Positions 37,114 through 45,254 of a stretch of 64,000 nucleotides of DNA are shown in pieces. Position 1 is the stretch's first letter; every line of letters starts with the position of its first letter. The position numbers and the translations under genes were made by a program. Origin of the DNA: Pseudomonadota bacterium (GTDB lineage: Bacteria; Pseudomonadota; Alphaproteobacteria; Rhizobiales; Xanthobacteraceae); assembly GCA_018240595.1 (NCBI GenBank), contig JAFEFL010000004.1:1-64000 (forward strand), in the 5' to 3' direction. Below the pieces are notes generated by a model that did no database searches, had not been told where the DNA came from, and worked only from the letters and a program-made list of their open reading frames with translations.

Positions 37114-37670
37114 ATCAACAGGCGCGCGGCTTCGTCGCCGGACTTCGCCGCAGCCGCTTTGTGCGCGACCGTCGCGGCGTTTCGGCGGTCGAGTTTGCGC
37201 TCGTCGCCCCGGTCATGATCTGTCTGTACTTCGGCTGTGTCGAGGTTTCCGACGCCGTCGCCGTCGATCGCAAGGTCAGCCTCACCGCGGCCGCGCTGGC
37301 CAACCTGTCGGCCCAGGTCACGACGATCTCGGCGAACGACATGACCAACATCCTCGACGCCTCGGGCGCGATCATCCAGCCCTATGACGCGTCGAAGCTG
37401 AAGATGACGATCACCTGCATCAGCATCGATTCGACGAAGAAGGCGACGGTGAAGTGGAGCGTGACGCGTAATGGCACGGCGAATTCGGGCACAATGACGC
37501 TGCCGAGCGCATTGGCGGTCGCCAATACGCAGCTCGTCCTGGCGGAAGCGAGCTACGCTTACGCGCCGACCGTCGGCTACAACATCACCGGGTCGCTCAA
37601 CCTCTCGGACAAGATGTATATGGCGCCGCGGCAAACTTCGCCGACCTATAACGGCACGGCCTGCACATAA
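37107..37670 (+). CDS. TadE-like minor pilin, second copy in locus
   Basis: A 187-residue TadE-family protein starting at ATG 37107 after GGGAGCAACGC; it overlaps the preceding stop by 7 bp. The leader ends RDRRG, then VSAVEFALVAPVMICLYFG, again with Glu+5/Phe+6. The region LSAQVTTISANDMTNILDASGAII parallels the protein at 209-793 (ITNQYT..ADDMQAITGATAAIL), so this gene pairs with that one as the previous gene pairs with 803-1393. The role is inferred: minor pilin or assembly factor of the Flp pilus. Confidence 0.85.
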   Translation: MLNQQARGFVAGLRRSRFVRDRRGVSAVEFALVAPVMICLYFGCVEVSDAVAVDRKVSLTAAALANLSAQVTTISANDMTNILDASGAIIQPYDASKLKMTITCISIDSTKKATVKWSVTRNGTANSGTMTLPSALAVANTQLVLAEASYAYAPTVGYNITGSLNLSDKMYMAPRQTSPTYNGTACT

Positions 37671-37688
37671 CGAGACGATCGCGCCCGG

Positions 37689-38162
37689 CTAGCGCGTCGC
37701 GCCTTTGGGTTCGGCGAGTGGCAGCGCCGTCGTCGATTTGATCCGCTCCATGGCGAAACGCGACGTGACGTTCTTCAACGGCACGGTGGCGATCAGCTTC
37801 TTGTAGAAGGTATCGTAGCTCGCCATGTCCTGCACGACGACGCGCAGCACGTAATCGACGTCGCCGGCCATGCGATAGAATTCCATCACTTCCGGCATCG
37901 CGTTGACGACGTCGGCGAAGTTCTTCAGCCAGTCCTGCGAATGGTCGCCGGTCTCCACCGAGACGAACACGGTGATGCCGAGGCCGACCTTCTCCGGATC
38001 GATCAGCGCGACGCGCTTGGTGATGACGCCGTCGGCTTCGAGCCGCTGCAGGCGCTTCCAGCACGGTGTCGACGACAGGCCGACACGCTGGCCGATTTCG
38101 GCGACCGACAGCGAAGCGTCGTCCTGAACCACGGCGAGGATCTTGCGGTCGATGGCGTCCAT
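37689..38162 (-). CDS. Lrp/AsnC family transcriptional regulator
   Basis: A 157-residue regulator. Residues 1-60 form the winged HTH (VAEIGQRVGLSSTPCWKRLQRLEADGVI) and 65-150 the RAM/ligand domain with VRVVVQDMASYDTF-type sequence. These proteins bind amino acids or related small molecules and form octamers. It is divergent from the rhodanese gene at 38327; a palindrome ATAGAA-N5-TTCTAT at 38255-38271 lies between them, so it probably controls that operon and itself. Confidence 0.9.
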   Translation of the reverse strand: MDAIDRKILAVVQDDASLSVAEIGQRVGLSSTPCWKRLQRLEADGVITKRVALIDPEKVGLGITVFVSVETGDHSQDWLKNFADVVNAMPEVMEFYRMAGDVDYVLRVVVQDMASYDTFYKKLIATVPLKNVTSRFAMERIKSTTALPLAEPKGATR

Positions 38163-38254
38163 TCTCTCATTCCCCGAAAAGGCAGGATGGGTGGTCTACG
38201 GGCCTCAAGCGGCTTGGAAGGATTTTCTTTTTTGAAGCCGCCATCTGTCTTTAC

Positions 38255-38271
38255 ATAGAAAAATATTCTAT
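38255..38271. promoter_or_regulatory. Palindrome between lrp-type gene and rhodanese operon
   Basis: ATAGAA-AAATA-TTCTAT: 6-bp perfect arms in an AT-rich pocket, 93 bp upstream of the regulator start and 56 bp upstream of the rhodanese start. Size and AT-rich centre suit an Lrp/AsnC-family operator. Confidence 0.5.
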
Positions 38272-38326
38272 TTCAAGGGCCAAGTGATGGCGCCAGCGGG
38301 CGCTTTGTTTCGAACGGACCCCGGTC

Positions 38327-39304
38327 ATGAGAAAATTCTTCGCCTCGCTCCTCGCGGCCAGCCTGGGCAGCCTGATGCTGCTCGGCACGACTTTCACCGC
38401 GTCTGCCGCCGAGCCGCAGACGCAGCCCCTCGTCAGCGTCGATTGGCTGAAGGCGCACATCAAGGACAACAACGTCCTCGTTCTCGACATTCGCTCGGCG
38501 ATCGATGGCGGTGGCACCAAGGCTTACGAGGAAGCGCACATTCCCGGCGCCATCCATAGCGACTACGACAAGGCCGGCTGGCGCGTGACGCGGGGCGACG
38601 TGCCTTTCATGCTGCCGACCGTGCCCGAGCTCGAGAAGCTGATCGGCGATCTCGGCATCGACGAACAGACGCATGTCGTCGTGGTGCCGGCCGGCGTCAA
38701 CTTCACCGATTTCGGCTCGGCCGCTCGGACCTACTGGACCCTGAAGATCGTGGGCGTGAACAACGTCTCGATCCTCGACGGCGGCGTGGCGGCCTGGAAG
38801 GCCGCCGGCCTGCCGCTCGAGAACGGCGTCAAGAAGCCGTCGGCGACAATCTTCACCGCCACGCTCAACGCCAGCCTGCTGTCGAAGGTCGAAGACGTGA
38901 CGAAGGCCGAGACGGCCAAGAACGCGACCCTGATCGACGCGCGCCCCGCCTCGTTCTTCGAAGGCAAGGAAAAAGCGCCGGCGGCCAAGGCCTATGGCCA
39001 TATTCCGGGGGCGGTCAGCCTCGACAGCGCCAGCTTCTACGACGCTCACGCCAACAAGCTGAAGCCGCGCGCCGAGCTCGTCTCCATCGCCTCGCACCTG
39101 CCGCAAGGTCCGGCGGTCGCCTACTGCAACACCGGGCACTGGGCCGCGACCGACTGGTTCGTGCTGCACGAATTGCTCGGTCGCAAGGACGTCAGCCTCT
39201 ATGACGGTTCCATGGTCGAGTGGACCGCCGACGCGACGCGGCCGGTCGAGTCCTCCCGCACCAAGTGGGACGACCTGAAGAAGGCGCTCGGCCTCGGGTC
39301 GTGA
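38327..39304 (+). CDS. Exported two-domain sulfurtransferase (rhodanese)
   Basis: A 325-residue exported protein with a Sec signal (ending ASA near 27) and two rhodanese domains. The N-terminal domain (about 35-165) has no catalytic cysteine (VVVPAGVN at that position). The C-terminal domain (about 185-310) has the active loop CNTGHWA near 267. It moves sulfane sulfur in the periplasm between thiosulfate or persulfides and thiol acceptors. It is the first gene of a plus-strand set with a YeeE/YedE transporter and a cysteine-rich peptide, which suggests a sulfur relay to the membrane. Confidence 0.88.
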   Translation: MRKFFASLLAASLGSLMLLGTTFTASAAEPQTQPLVSVDWLKAHIKDNNVLVLDIRSAIDGGGTKAYEEAHIPGAIHSDYDKAGWRVTRGDVPFMLPTVPELEKLIGDLGIDEQTHVVVVPAGVNFTDFGSAARTYWTLKIVGVNNVSILDGGVAAWKAAGLPLENGVKKPSATIFTATLNASLLSKVEDVTKAETAKNATLIDARPASFFEGKEKAPAAKAYGHIPGAVSLDSASFYDAHANKLKPRAELVSIASHLPQGPAVAYCNTGHWAATDWFVLHELLGRKDVSLYDGSMVEWTADATRPVESSRTKWDDLKKALGLGS

Positions 39305-39394
39305 TATACTGAATTACCGACTCTTCCGGTTCTGACGGAAGCGCGCGCCGACCGGCGCGCGCTTCATCACGTGACGACGCCAAGAAAGCCAGAC

Positions 39395-40540
39395 ATGTCG
39401 ACCGCTGCCATTTCCGCTCCTTCGGCCGCCGCGCCCCGCGCCGATTATCTCTTCCTCGCCATTTCCATTCTCGCCACCGCCGTGCTCGTCGCCCTGGTGC
39501 TGCTCGACGGCCAGAAGGCCTCGGCCGCGCTGATCGTCGGCGGCTTCGGTCTCGGTGTCGCCTTCCTCAAGGCCGAATTCAGCTACACCGCATCGTGGCG
39601 GCGTTTTCTGACGCGCGGTGAAGCCGGTGGCCTCCTTGGCGGCCTCATCGTCATCGCCATCGCCGCGATCGCGGTGGTGCCGGTCGCGGCGCTCTGGCAA
39701 GGCTATGGCGGCGCCATCGCGCCGCTCGGGCCGTCGCTCATCGTCGGTGCGCTGGTGTTCGGCGTCGGCATGCAGCTCGGCAATGGCTGCGGCTCCGGCA
39801 CGCTCTACACCGTCGGCGGCGGTTCGGGCCGCATGCTGGTGACGCTGGCGTTCTTCGTCATCGGCAGCGTGTTCGGTTCGCTGTCGCTGCCGACGTTCCT
39901 CGCCATGGGCGGCCTCGATCCGGTCCTGGCGTCCGATTATCTCGGGCCGTGGGGTGGCCTCGTCGCCACGCTGGCGAGTCTTGCCGTTGCCGCCGCGATC
40001 ATGATCGCCGTGGCGCGCAAGCGCGGCGCCAACTACAAGCCGTCGCGAAACTACATCGTCGGCGGCATCGTCATCGGCCTTCTGTGTGTCTTCGTGTTCT
40101 TCGCCGGCGGCCATCCGTGGAGCGTGACCTTCGGCTACACGGTGTGGGGCGCCAAGATCTTCCAGGCGCTGGGCTACGACTTCTCGCAGGCCGCGTTCTG
40201 GCAGTGGGCCGGGCCGAAGCATGCGCTCGCAGAATCGGTGCTGTCCGACACGTCGAGCCTCACCGACTTCGGCATGATCTTCGGCGCCATGGCCGCGGCC
40301 GCTGCGACCAAGCGTTACGCCAATGCGCCGTGGCCGCCACTCGGCTCGCTGCTTGCCGCCGCGGTCGGCGGTTTGCTGATGGGTTGGGGCGCGCGGCTCG
40401 GCTTCGGCTGCAACATCGGCGCCTTCGTCGGCGGCGTCGCCTCCGGCTCGCTGCATGGCTGGGTGTGGTTCGCGATGGCGCTGGTCGGCAGTCTCGTCGG
40501 CATCCGCCTGCGGCCGCTGTTCGGCCTGTCGCGGGAGTAA
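39395..40540 (+). CDS. YeeE/YedE family sulfur-compound transporter
   Basis: A 381-residue membrane protein; ATG 39395 is used, GTG 39371 is possible. About nine to ten helices. Two conserved cysteine loops, GNGCGSGTLYTVGGGS and GFGCNIGAF, are the hallmark of the YeeE/YedE (TsuA) family, in which these cysteines pass thiosulfate or another sulfur species. Downstream of a periplasmic rhodanese it probably imports sulfane sulfur made or bound there. Repeat E1 and a small cysteine-rich peptide follow on the same strand. Confidence 0.88.
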   Translation: MSTAAISAPSAAAPRADYLFLAISILATAVLVALVLLDGQKASAALIVGGFGLGVAFLKAEFSYTASWRRFLTRGEAGGLLGGLIVIAIAAIAVVPVAALWQGYGGAIAPLGPSLIVGALVFGVGMQLGNGCGSGTLYTVGGGSGRMLVTLAFFVIGSVFGSLSLPTFLAMGGLDPVLASDYLGPWGGLVATLASLAVAAAIMIAVARKRGANYKPSRNYIVGGIVIGLLCVFVFFAGGHPWSVTFGYTVWGAKIFQALGYDFSQAAFWQWAGPKHALAESVLSDTSSLTDFGMIFGAMAAAAATKRYANAPWPPLGSLLAAAVGGLLMGWGARLGFGCNIGAFVGGVASGSLHGWVWFAMALVGSLVGIRLRPLFGLSRE

Positions 40541-40543
40541 CGC

Positions 40544-40588
40544 GCATGATCCCGAAAAGTGGGAACCGGTTTTCGGGTCAGATCATGC
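40544..40588. repeat. Family E hairpin, copy E1
   Basis: Outer arms CATGATC/GATCATG, inner arms CCGAAAA/TTTTCGG around GTGGGAACCGG. It starts 3 bp after the yedE-like stop and ends 17 bp before the small peptide gene. Same core at 45255 and 62656 with different but still complementary outer arms. Confidence 0.9.
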
Positions 40589-40605
40589 GCAAAGAGAAAT
40601 AAGCC

Positions 40606-40761
40606 ATGAGAACGGTTTACATCGTCGTGACTTTGGTCGCCTTCGTCGCCATCGTCGGCAATCACCTGACCAGCCCGTCGAGCGGGCGCGCCGTGTCGCC
40701 GGAGGATTTCGCCGGCGCCTGCGCGCCTTGCGGCGCGCCCTGTCCGTCGAAGAATAACTGA
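40606..40761 (+). CDS. Small membrane-anchored cysteine-rich peptide
   Basis: A 51-residue frame from ATG 40606 to TGA. Residues 4-18 are hydrophobic (VYIVVTLVAFVAIVG), enough for one membrane helix; the tail carries Cys39, Cys42 and Cys46 in CAPCGAPC, a CxxC-GAP-C cluster that could bind metal or carry sulfur. It is in the same direction as the rhodanese and YedE-type genes, separated from them only by repeat E1. Reality of the gene rests on position, hydrophobic-then-Cys layout and lack of overlap with any other gene; the ribosome site is weak. I know no named family for it. Confidence 0.6.
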   Translation: MRTVYIVVTLVAFVAIVGNHLTSPSSGRAVSPEDFAGACAPCGAPCPSKNN

Positions 40762-40769
40762 TCGAAGGA

Positions 40770-41690
40770 CTAGGGGCGTTCCTTTAAGAACGCCTCGACC
40801 TCGTCGCGCGTCGCGGCACCCATCAGGCCGCCGAAGCGCGTGCATTTGATCGCGGCCGCCGCGGCGGCAAAGCGCATGGCGTCGACGACGTCGCGACATT
40901 CGACGAAACGCACGGCGAAAGCGCCGTGGAACGTGTCACCGGCGCCCAGCGTATCCACGGCCTTCACCCGGAAGGCATCCATGTGCCGCACCGCGCCGTT
41001 GTCGAGCCAGTCGACGCCGTCCGGCCCGCTGGTGGCGGCGAGGAAGCCGGAATAGCTTTCGCCGAGTTTTTTCAGCGCGCCGTGCAGGTCGTCGATGCCC
41101 GTGGATTCACGGATCGCGTCGGCCGAGCAAATGACGTGCGAACAGGCCTGGAACAGCGGGTCGTCCGGCGGCGTCGGCTTGTCGAAGTCGAGCACGCGCG
41201 GAATGCCGCGCTTCTTGGCGGCGAGGCAGATCGGCAGGCTGATGTTGCTGTAGCGGTTGTCGAGCATCACCGCGTCGGCCTCGGCAACGAGTCCGTCCGG
41301 ATTGTCCGGTGTCGCCTGGCTGAGACCGGTCGGCCGCAACGTGGCGATCATCTTCTCGCCTTCGGCATCGAGCAGGATCAGCGAGGCCGCCGAGCGCGCG
41401 CCGGGCACGCGAATGACGTTCGAGATGTCGATCTTCTCATTGGCGAAAGTCTTGAGGATGCCGTTGGCGACGTGGTCGCTCTCGTCGCCGACGGCGCCGA
41501 TATACGTGACCTGCGCGCCGAGACGGGCCATTGCTACCGCGGCATTGCCGGCCTGGCCGCCGCTGGTGATGATGAAATCCGTCGCCGATACCTTGCCGCC
41601 GGGCTCGGGAAATTTCTCGACGCGCATCACATTGTCCTGCACGGCGCCGCCGGCGCAGACGATGCGGACTGCTGTCTTCGGCTCAGTCAA
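40770..41690 (-). CDS. PfkB/ribokinase family sugar kinase
   Basis: A 306-residue carbohydrate kinase. Likely start TTG 41690 (LTEPKTAVRIVCAGG); no ATG exists between there and the nucleotide fold. The frame stays open to 41825 only because of the tandem repeat array upstream. Signature 1 SGGQAGNAAVAMARLG near 40 and signature 2 DTLGAGDTFHGAF near 240 with the catalytic Asp are complete. The substrate (ribose, fructose or another sugar) cannot be told. It follows nudC on the same strand, joined by an exact 28-bp tandem array. Converges with the small peptide gene, 8 bp away. Confidence 0.87.
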   Translation of the reverse strand: MTEPKTAVRIVCAGGAVQDNVMRVEKFPEPGGKVSATDFIITSGGQAGNAAVAMARLGAQVTYIGAVGDESDHVANGILKTFANEKIDISNVIRVPGARSAASLILLDAEGEKMIATLRPTGLSQATPDNPDGLVAEADAVMLDNRYSNISLPICLAAKKRGIPRVLDFDKPTPPDDPLFQACSHVICSADAIRESTGIDDLHGALKKLGESYSGFLAATSGPDGVDWLDNGAVRHMDAFRVKAVDTLGAGDTFHGAFAVRFVECRDVVDAMRFAAAAAAIKCTRFGGLMGAATRDEVEAFLKERP

Positions 41691-41804
41691 ATCGGATCTC
41701 GTTCTCTCGGTTGGTCGAGACGGACTTCGTCTTTTCGGTTGCTCGAAACGGACTTCGTCCTTTCGGTCAGTCAAAACGAACGTCGTTCTCGACCCAGTCG
41801 CGGA
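41665..41804. repeat. 28-bp tandem array joining nudC and the sugar kinase
   Basis: Five consecutive 28-bp units starting at 41665, 41693, 41721, 41749 and 41777. Units 1-3 begin CGGA(C/T) and share TTCGT(C/T)..TTCGGT..(G/A)TC(A/G)AAA; unit 0 matches unit 3 at 20 of 28 positions. Unit 4 is the coding end of nudC, unit 3 holds the nudC stop, unit 0 contains the presumed kinase start. No base falls between units, so this is not CRISPR. Looks like tandem duplication of the nudC 3' end. Confidence 0.8.
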
Positions 41805-42744
41805 TGATGTGATGCGCGATGGCAACGGGCGGCGGCGTGGTCAGGCCTTCCGCATGCGTCCGCGTCAGCATCGTGACGATCTCGTTCTTGCTAAACCAGC
41901 GGGCGGCTTCGAGTTCCGTGGCGTCGACGACGATGTCGCGGCTTTTCGCCTCCGCGTGGCAGCCGATCATCAGCGAAGTCGGGAAGGGCCAGGGTTGCGA
42001 GCGGAAATATTTGACGCGGCCGCACAGGATGCCGGCTTCCTCGCGGGTCTCGCGGCGCACGGCGTCCTCGATGGCTTCGCCCGGCTCGATGAAGCCGGCG
42101 AGGCAGGACCACATGGTCGGCGCGAAACGCGGCGAACGGCCGAGCAAACATTGATCGCCGTCGACGATCAGCATGATGACGACCGGGTCGGTGCGCGGGA
42201 AGTGCTCGGTCTTGCACGACGGGCACAGCCGCTTCCAGCCGGCATCGACAACGTCGGTCCTGGCGCCGCAGTTCGAGCAGAAGCGGTGGCGCTGGTGCCA
42301 GTGCAGCACCGCCTTGGCTTCCGCGATCGGCGGCAGGTGCTCGCCATCGACAAGACCCTGCACCGCGATCGAGCGCAGGTCGGTGACCAGAAGGTCTTCG
42401 CGCGTCTTCAGCGCCTCGGCGGCCGCCGGCGCAATGCCGACGCCGAAGCGCGGCGCTCCGTCGAGGTGACCGAGAAACGCCATCTCCTCGGCCGGGCCGA
42501 AACCGCGTGCCTCGTCGAGCGTGAACAGCGGCCGATTCGGCTCGCCCTTCTTGGTCACGATCATTTCGCCGCCGATGACATAGGCGCCGGCGCGCGTATC
42601 GGCCAGCATCGTGTCCAGCGCCGCGCGGTTCGTGCGCAGCTCGGCGGCGCGCTCGAGGCGGCTGTCGGTATAACCGAGGACGGGCGAGGGGCCGAGGGTC
42701 GGGTGCGGAGACGGGCGGTCGGACATCGGCGCGGAAACTCGCAT
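41767..42744 (-). CDS. nudC: NAD(+) diphosphatase NudC (NADH/RNA-NAD decapping)
   Basis: A 325-residue Nudix protein with an N-terminal domain, zinc ribbon (CSNCG and CPSC, near 131 and 149), Nudix box GFIEPGEAIEDAVRRETREE (then AGI), and the NudC-specific SQPWPFPTSLM after it. It hydrolyses NAD(H) and removes NAD caps from RNA in bacteria studied. The ATG at 42726 is a possible alternative start. The last codons and the stop are part of the 28-bp tandem array. Confidence 0.93.
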   Translation of the reverse strand: MRVSAPMSDRPSPHPTLGPSPVLGYTDSRLERAAELRTNRAALDTMLADTRAGAYVIGGEMIVTKKGEPNRPLFTLDEARGFGPAEEMAFLGHLDGAPRFGVGIAPAAAEALKTREDLLVTDLRSIAVQGLVDGEHLPPIAEAKAVLHWHQRHRFCSNCGARTDVVDAGWKRLCPSCKTEHFPRTDPVVIMLIVDGDQCLLGRSPRFAPTMWSCLAGFIEPGEAIEDAVRRETREEAGILCGRVKYFRSQPWPFPTSLMIGCHAEAKSRDIVVDATELEAARWFSKNEIVTMLTRTHAEGLTTPPPVAIAHHIIRDWVENDVRFD

Positions 42745-42775
42745 GGTGGCTGGAGGAGCGCAATGCAGGGCTGTG

Positions 42776-43195
42776 TTACGTTTTCTTGATGTCCAGCGCG
42801 CGCTGCAGCGCCGTCACTAGGCCGTCGCGCGCGGCCGGGTCATAGGCCTTGGCCGGAACCGCACCCCAGACCGGCTTCGGCCAGGCCGGATCGCCACGGC
42901 GGCGTGCGATGACGTGGACGTGCAGTTGCGGCACCATGTTGCCGAGCGCCGCGACATTGAGCTTGTCGCAGGGCGCCGTGCCCTTGAGCGCGCGGGCGGC
43001 GGTGTCGATCTCGGCCGACAGCGCGGCGCGGTCCGCTGCCGTCAGGTCGAGGAGTTCGACGATATCCGGCCGCCGCGGCACCAGGATGAGCCAAGGGTAA
43101 TTGGCATCGTTCGAGAGCAGCACGCGGCACAGTTTGAGGTCGCCGAGCGGAACCGTGTCGGCGGCGAGCTGGGGGTGGAGGGTGAAGTCCGGCAT
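42776..43195 (-). CDS. HIT family protein
   Basis: A 139-residue histidine-triad protein; ATG 43195 (MPDFTLHPQLAADT) is used since the longer frame runs antisense to the SRP RNA. The HxHxH-type motif LHVHVIARRRGD has His at +1 and +3 (QLHVHVIA); NYPWLILVPRRPDIVEL is the N-terminal strand. HIT proteins hydrolyse nucleotide phosphoramidates or Ap4A-like compounds. Downstream of it lies nudC on the same strand, another nucleotide-cleaning enzyme. Confidence 0.88.
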   Translation of the reverse strand: MPDFTLHPQLAADTVPLGDLKLCRVLLSNDANYPWLILVPRRPDIVELLDLTAADRAALSAEIDTAARALKGTAPCDKLNVAALGNMVPQLHVHVIARRRGDPAWPKPVWGAVPAKAYDPAARDGLVTALQRALDIKKT

Positions 43196-43254
43196 GGCCT
43201 TTTCCGTGGTGTGCCTTCGCTTGCTTTCTCCGCCCATAGGCCCGATATAGGGCC

Positions 43255-43352
43255 CGGGAGGTTGGCGGTGGACGAACCACTCGCCAACCGGGTCAGGTCC
43301 GGAAGGAAGCAGCCCTAACGAGCACGGATCGGGTCGCTCGTCAGCCTCCCAC
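43255..43352 (+). ncRNA. ffs: Signal recognition particle 4.5S-type RNA
   Basis: The conserved domain IV core GGTCAGGTCCGGAAGGAAGC followed by AGCCC, is present at 43291-43315, flanked by long complementary arms (GGGAGGTTGGCGG ... CCTCCC) that fold into the single SRP hairpin. A T-rich stretch ACCCATTTTCC follows. The RNA pairs with Ffh to target membrane proteins. Ends are set by the arms, within about five bases. Located upstream of dnaX, as in many alphaproteobacteria. Confidence 0.93.
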
Positions 43353-43438
43353 CCATTTTCCACGACCGCTTGGGCGAGTTGTCCCCCGTCCCCTCAGGGC
43401 GGGTGGCCTCCGCGTCCCGGTCTTGCCAGAATAGGCCC

Positions 43439-45253
43439 ATGAGCGACGCTGAGAGCCCGAAAGGTCCCGGTTCCGCCCTGGCCGAGTCGGCCGGCGGCTA
43501 CCGCGTCCTTGCGCGCAAATATCGCCCGGCCAGTTTCGAGGACCTGATCGGCCAGGAGGCCATGGTCCGCACAGTGTCGAACGCCTTCGAGACCGGCCGT
43601 ATTCCGCAGGCCTGGATCCTCACCGGCGTGCGCGGCGTCGGCAAGACCACGACCGCCCGCATCCTCGCCCGCGCGCTCAATTACGAACTGCCGGACGGCT
43701 CGGTGAAGGGCCCGACCATCCATATGCCGGTGATGGGCGTCCACGACCAGGCCATCATCGACAGCCGGCACATCGACGTCCTCGAAATGGACGCCGCCTC
43801 GCATAACGGCGTCGACGACGTGCGCCAGATCAACGATGCCGCGCGCTACGCGCCGGTTTCGGCGCGCTACAAGATCTACATCCTCGACGAAGTCCACATG
43901 CTGTCGACCGCGGCGTTCAACGCGCTGCTGAAGACGCTCGAGGAGCCGCCGCCGCACGTCAAGTTCATCTTCGCCACCACCGAAATCCGCAAAGTGCCGG
44001 TCACGGTGCTGTCGCGCTGCCAGCGTTTCGATCTGCGCCGCGTCGATGCCGACGTGCTGATCGCGCATCTCGCCAATATCGCGGCCAAGGAAGGCATCGA
44101 GGCCGAGCCGGGCGCGCTGGCGCTGATCGCGCGCGCCGCCGAAGGTTCGGTGCGCGATAGCCTGTCACTGATGGATCAGGCGATCGCTCACGCCGCGGGT
44201 CCGGTGCGCGCCGAGGACGTGCGGCAGATGCTCGGCCTTGCCGACCGTGTCCGCATCGTCGATCTGTTCGAGGCCCTGATGAAGGGCGATATTGCCGCCG
44301 CGCTCAACGAACTGCGCGCGCAATACGACATCGGCGCCGATCCCGCGGTGGTGCTCAGCGATCTCGCCGAGTTCACCCATTTCGTCACGCGCATGAAGGT
44401 GGTGCCGGCCGTCGGCGACGACGTTTCGCTGTCGGAAGCCGAGCGGGTGCGCGGTCGTGCTTTTGCCCAGCAGCTCTCGCTTCGCGTCTTGTCGCGCACC
44501 TGGCAGATGCTGCTCAAGGGCATCGGCGAGGTGCAGTCCTCCGGCCGGCCGGTGGCCGCGGCCGAGATGGTGCTGGTGCGCATCGCCTATGCCGCCGACC
44601 TGCCGACGCCCGATGAAGTCGTGCGCTCCATGGCCGAAAACGGCGGAGGCGCTCCGGCGCGCGGTGGCGGTGGCGGCGCAGGGGCTGCCGCGGCGGCGCC
44701 GGTGGCCTCTCAAGGTTATGCGCCGCGCTTTGAGGCCCCGCGCGGCGCGCCGCGCGCCCAGATCGTCGCATCGCAGCCTATGCCGAGCCAGGCGCCGGCC
44801 GCCCGCCGCGACGAGCCGGAGGCTCAGCCCGCGGTCGCCATCAACTCTTTCGCCGACCTGATCGCCTTCGTCGCCGACCGGCGCGACATCAACGCCAAGA
44901 TGGCGCTGGAACGCGACGTCCGTCTCGTTCGTTTCGAGGACGGCAAGCTCGAGATCGCGCTGATGCCGAGCGCGCCGAAGGGCCTGGTGCACGAACTGCA
45001 GCAGAAGCTGTCGGCGTGGACGGGCCGGCGCTGGATCGTGGTCATTTCCAAGGAAGAGGGCGATCGGACGCTGCGCGAACAGGCCAGCGATCGCCAGGCC
45101 GCCTTGCGCCAGGAGGTCCTGAAAGACCCGCTGGTGCAGGCGGTGCTGAAGAAGTTTCCCGGCGCCAAGGTCGGCGAGATCACGCAGACGGCGGACGAGG
45201 CGCAACTCGACGAAGCTGCGTTGCCGCCGCCGGACATGGAAGAAGAGGATTAG
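43439..45253 (+). CDS. dnaX: DNA polymerase III subunits gamma and tau
   Basis: A 604-residue clamp-loader ATPase. ATG 43439 (MSDAESPKG) is used; the frame upstream overlaps ffs. Walker A GVRGVGKTT near 63-71, DEVH near 150, sensor TTE near 180, SRC arginine finger near 195. The zinc-binding cysteine loop usual after Walker A is missing: residues 81-112 contain no cysteine. The C-terminal quarter after an Ala/Gly-rich linker (about 405-450) is the tau domain that binds the polymerase. Followed by ybaB and recR. Confidence 0.93.
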   Translation: MSDAESPKGPGSALAESAGGYRVLARKYRPASFEDLIGQEAMVRTVSNAFETGRIPQAWILTGVRGVGKTTTARILARALNYELPDGSVKGPTIHMPVMGVHDQAIIDSRHIDVLEMDAASHNGVDDVRQINDAARYAPVSARYKIYILDEVHMLSTAAFNALLKTLEEPPPHVKFIFATTEIRKVPVTVLSRCQRFDLRRVDADVLIAHLANIAAKEGIEAEPGALALIARAAEGSVRDSLSLMDQAIAHAAGPVRAEDVRQMLGLADRVRIVDLFEALMKGDIAAALNELRAQYDIGADPAVVLSDLAEFTHFVTRMKVVPAVGDDVSLSEAERVRGRAFAQQLSLRVLSRTWQMLLKGIGEVQSSGRPVAAAEMVLVRIAYAADLPTPDEVVRSMAENGGGAPARGGGGGAGAAAAAPVASQGYAPRFEAPRGAPRAQIVASQPMPSQAPAARRDEPEAQPAVAINSFADLIAFVADRRDINAKMALERDVRLVRFEDGKLEIALMPSAPKGLVHELQQKLSAWTGRRWIVVISKEEGDRTLREQASDRQAALRQEVLKDPLVQAVLKKFPGAKVGEITQTADEAQLDEAALPPPDMEEED

Positions 45254-45254
45254 G

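Noticed and set aside
41665..41804. Possible CRISPR array
   Set aside because: The 28-bp units abut each other with no unique spacers and no cas genes are near; it is a simple tandem duplication.
43370..43438. Earlier start for dnaX
   Set aside because: It would begin at the very end of the SRP RNA region and adds residues not typical of DnaX; ATG 43439 is better.
44640..44720. Programmed frameshift site for a short gamma form of DnaX
   Set aside because: No A-rich slippery sequence with a following hairpin is visible near the linker.
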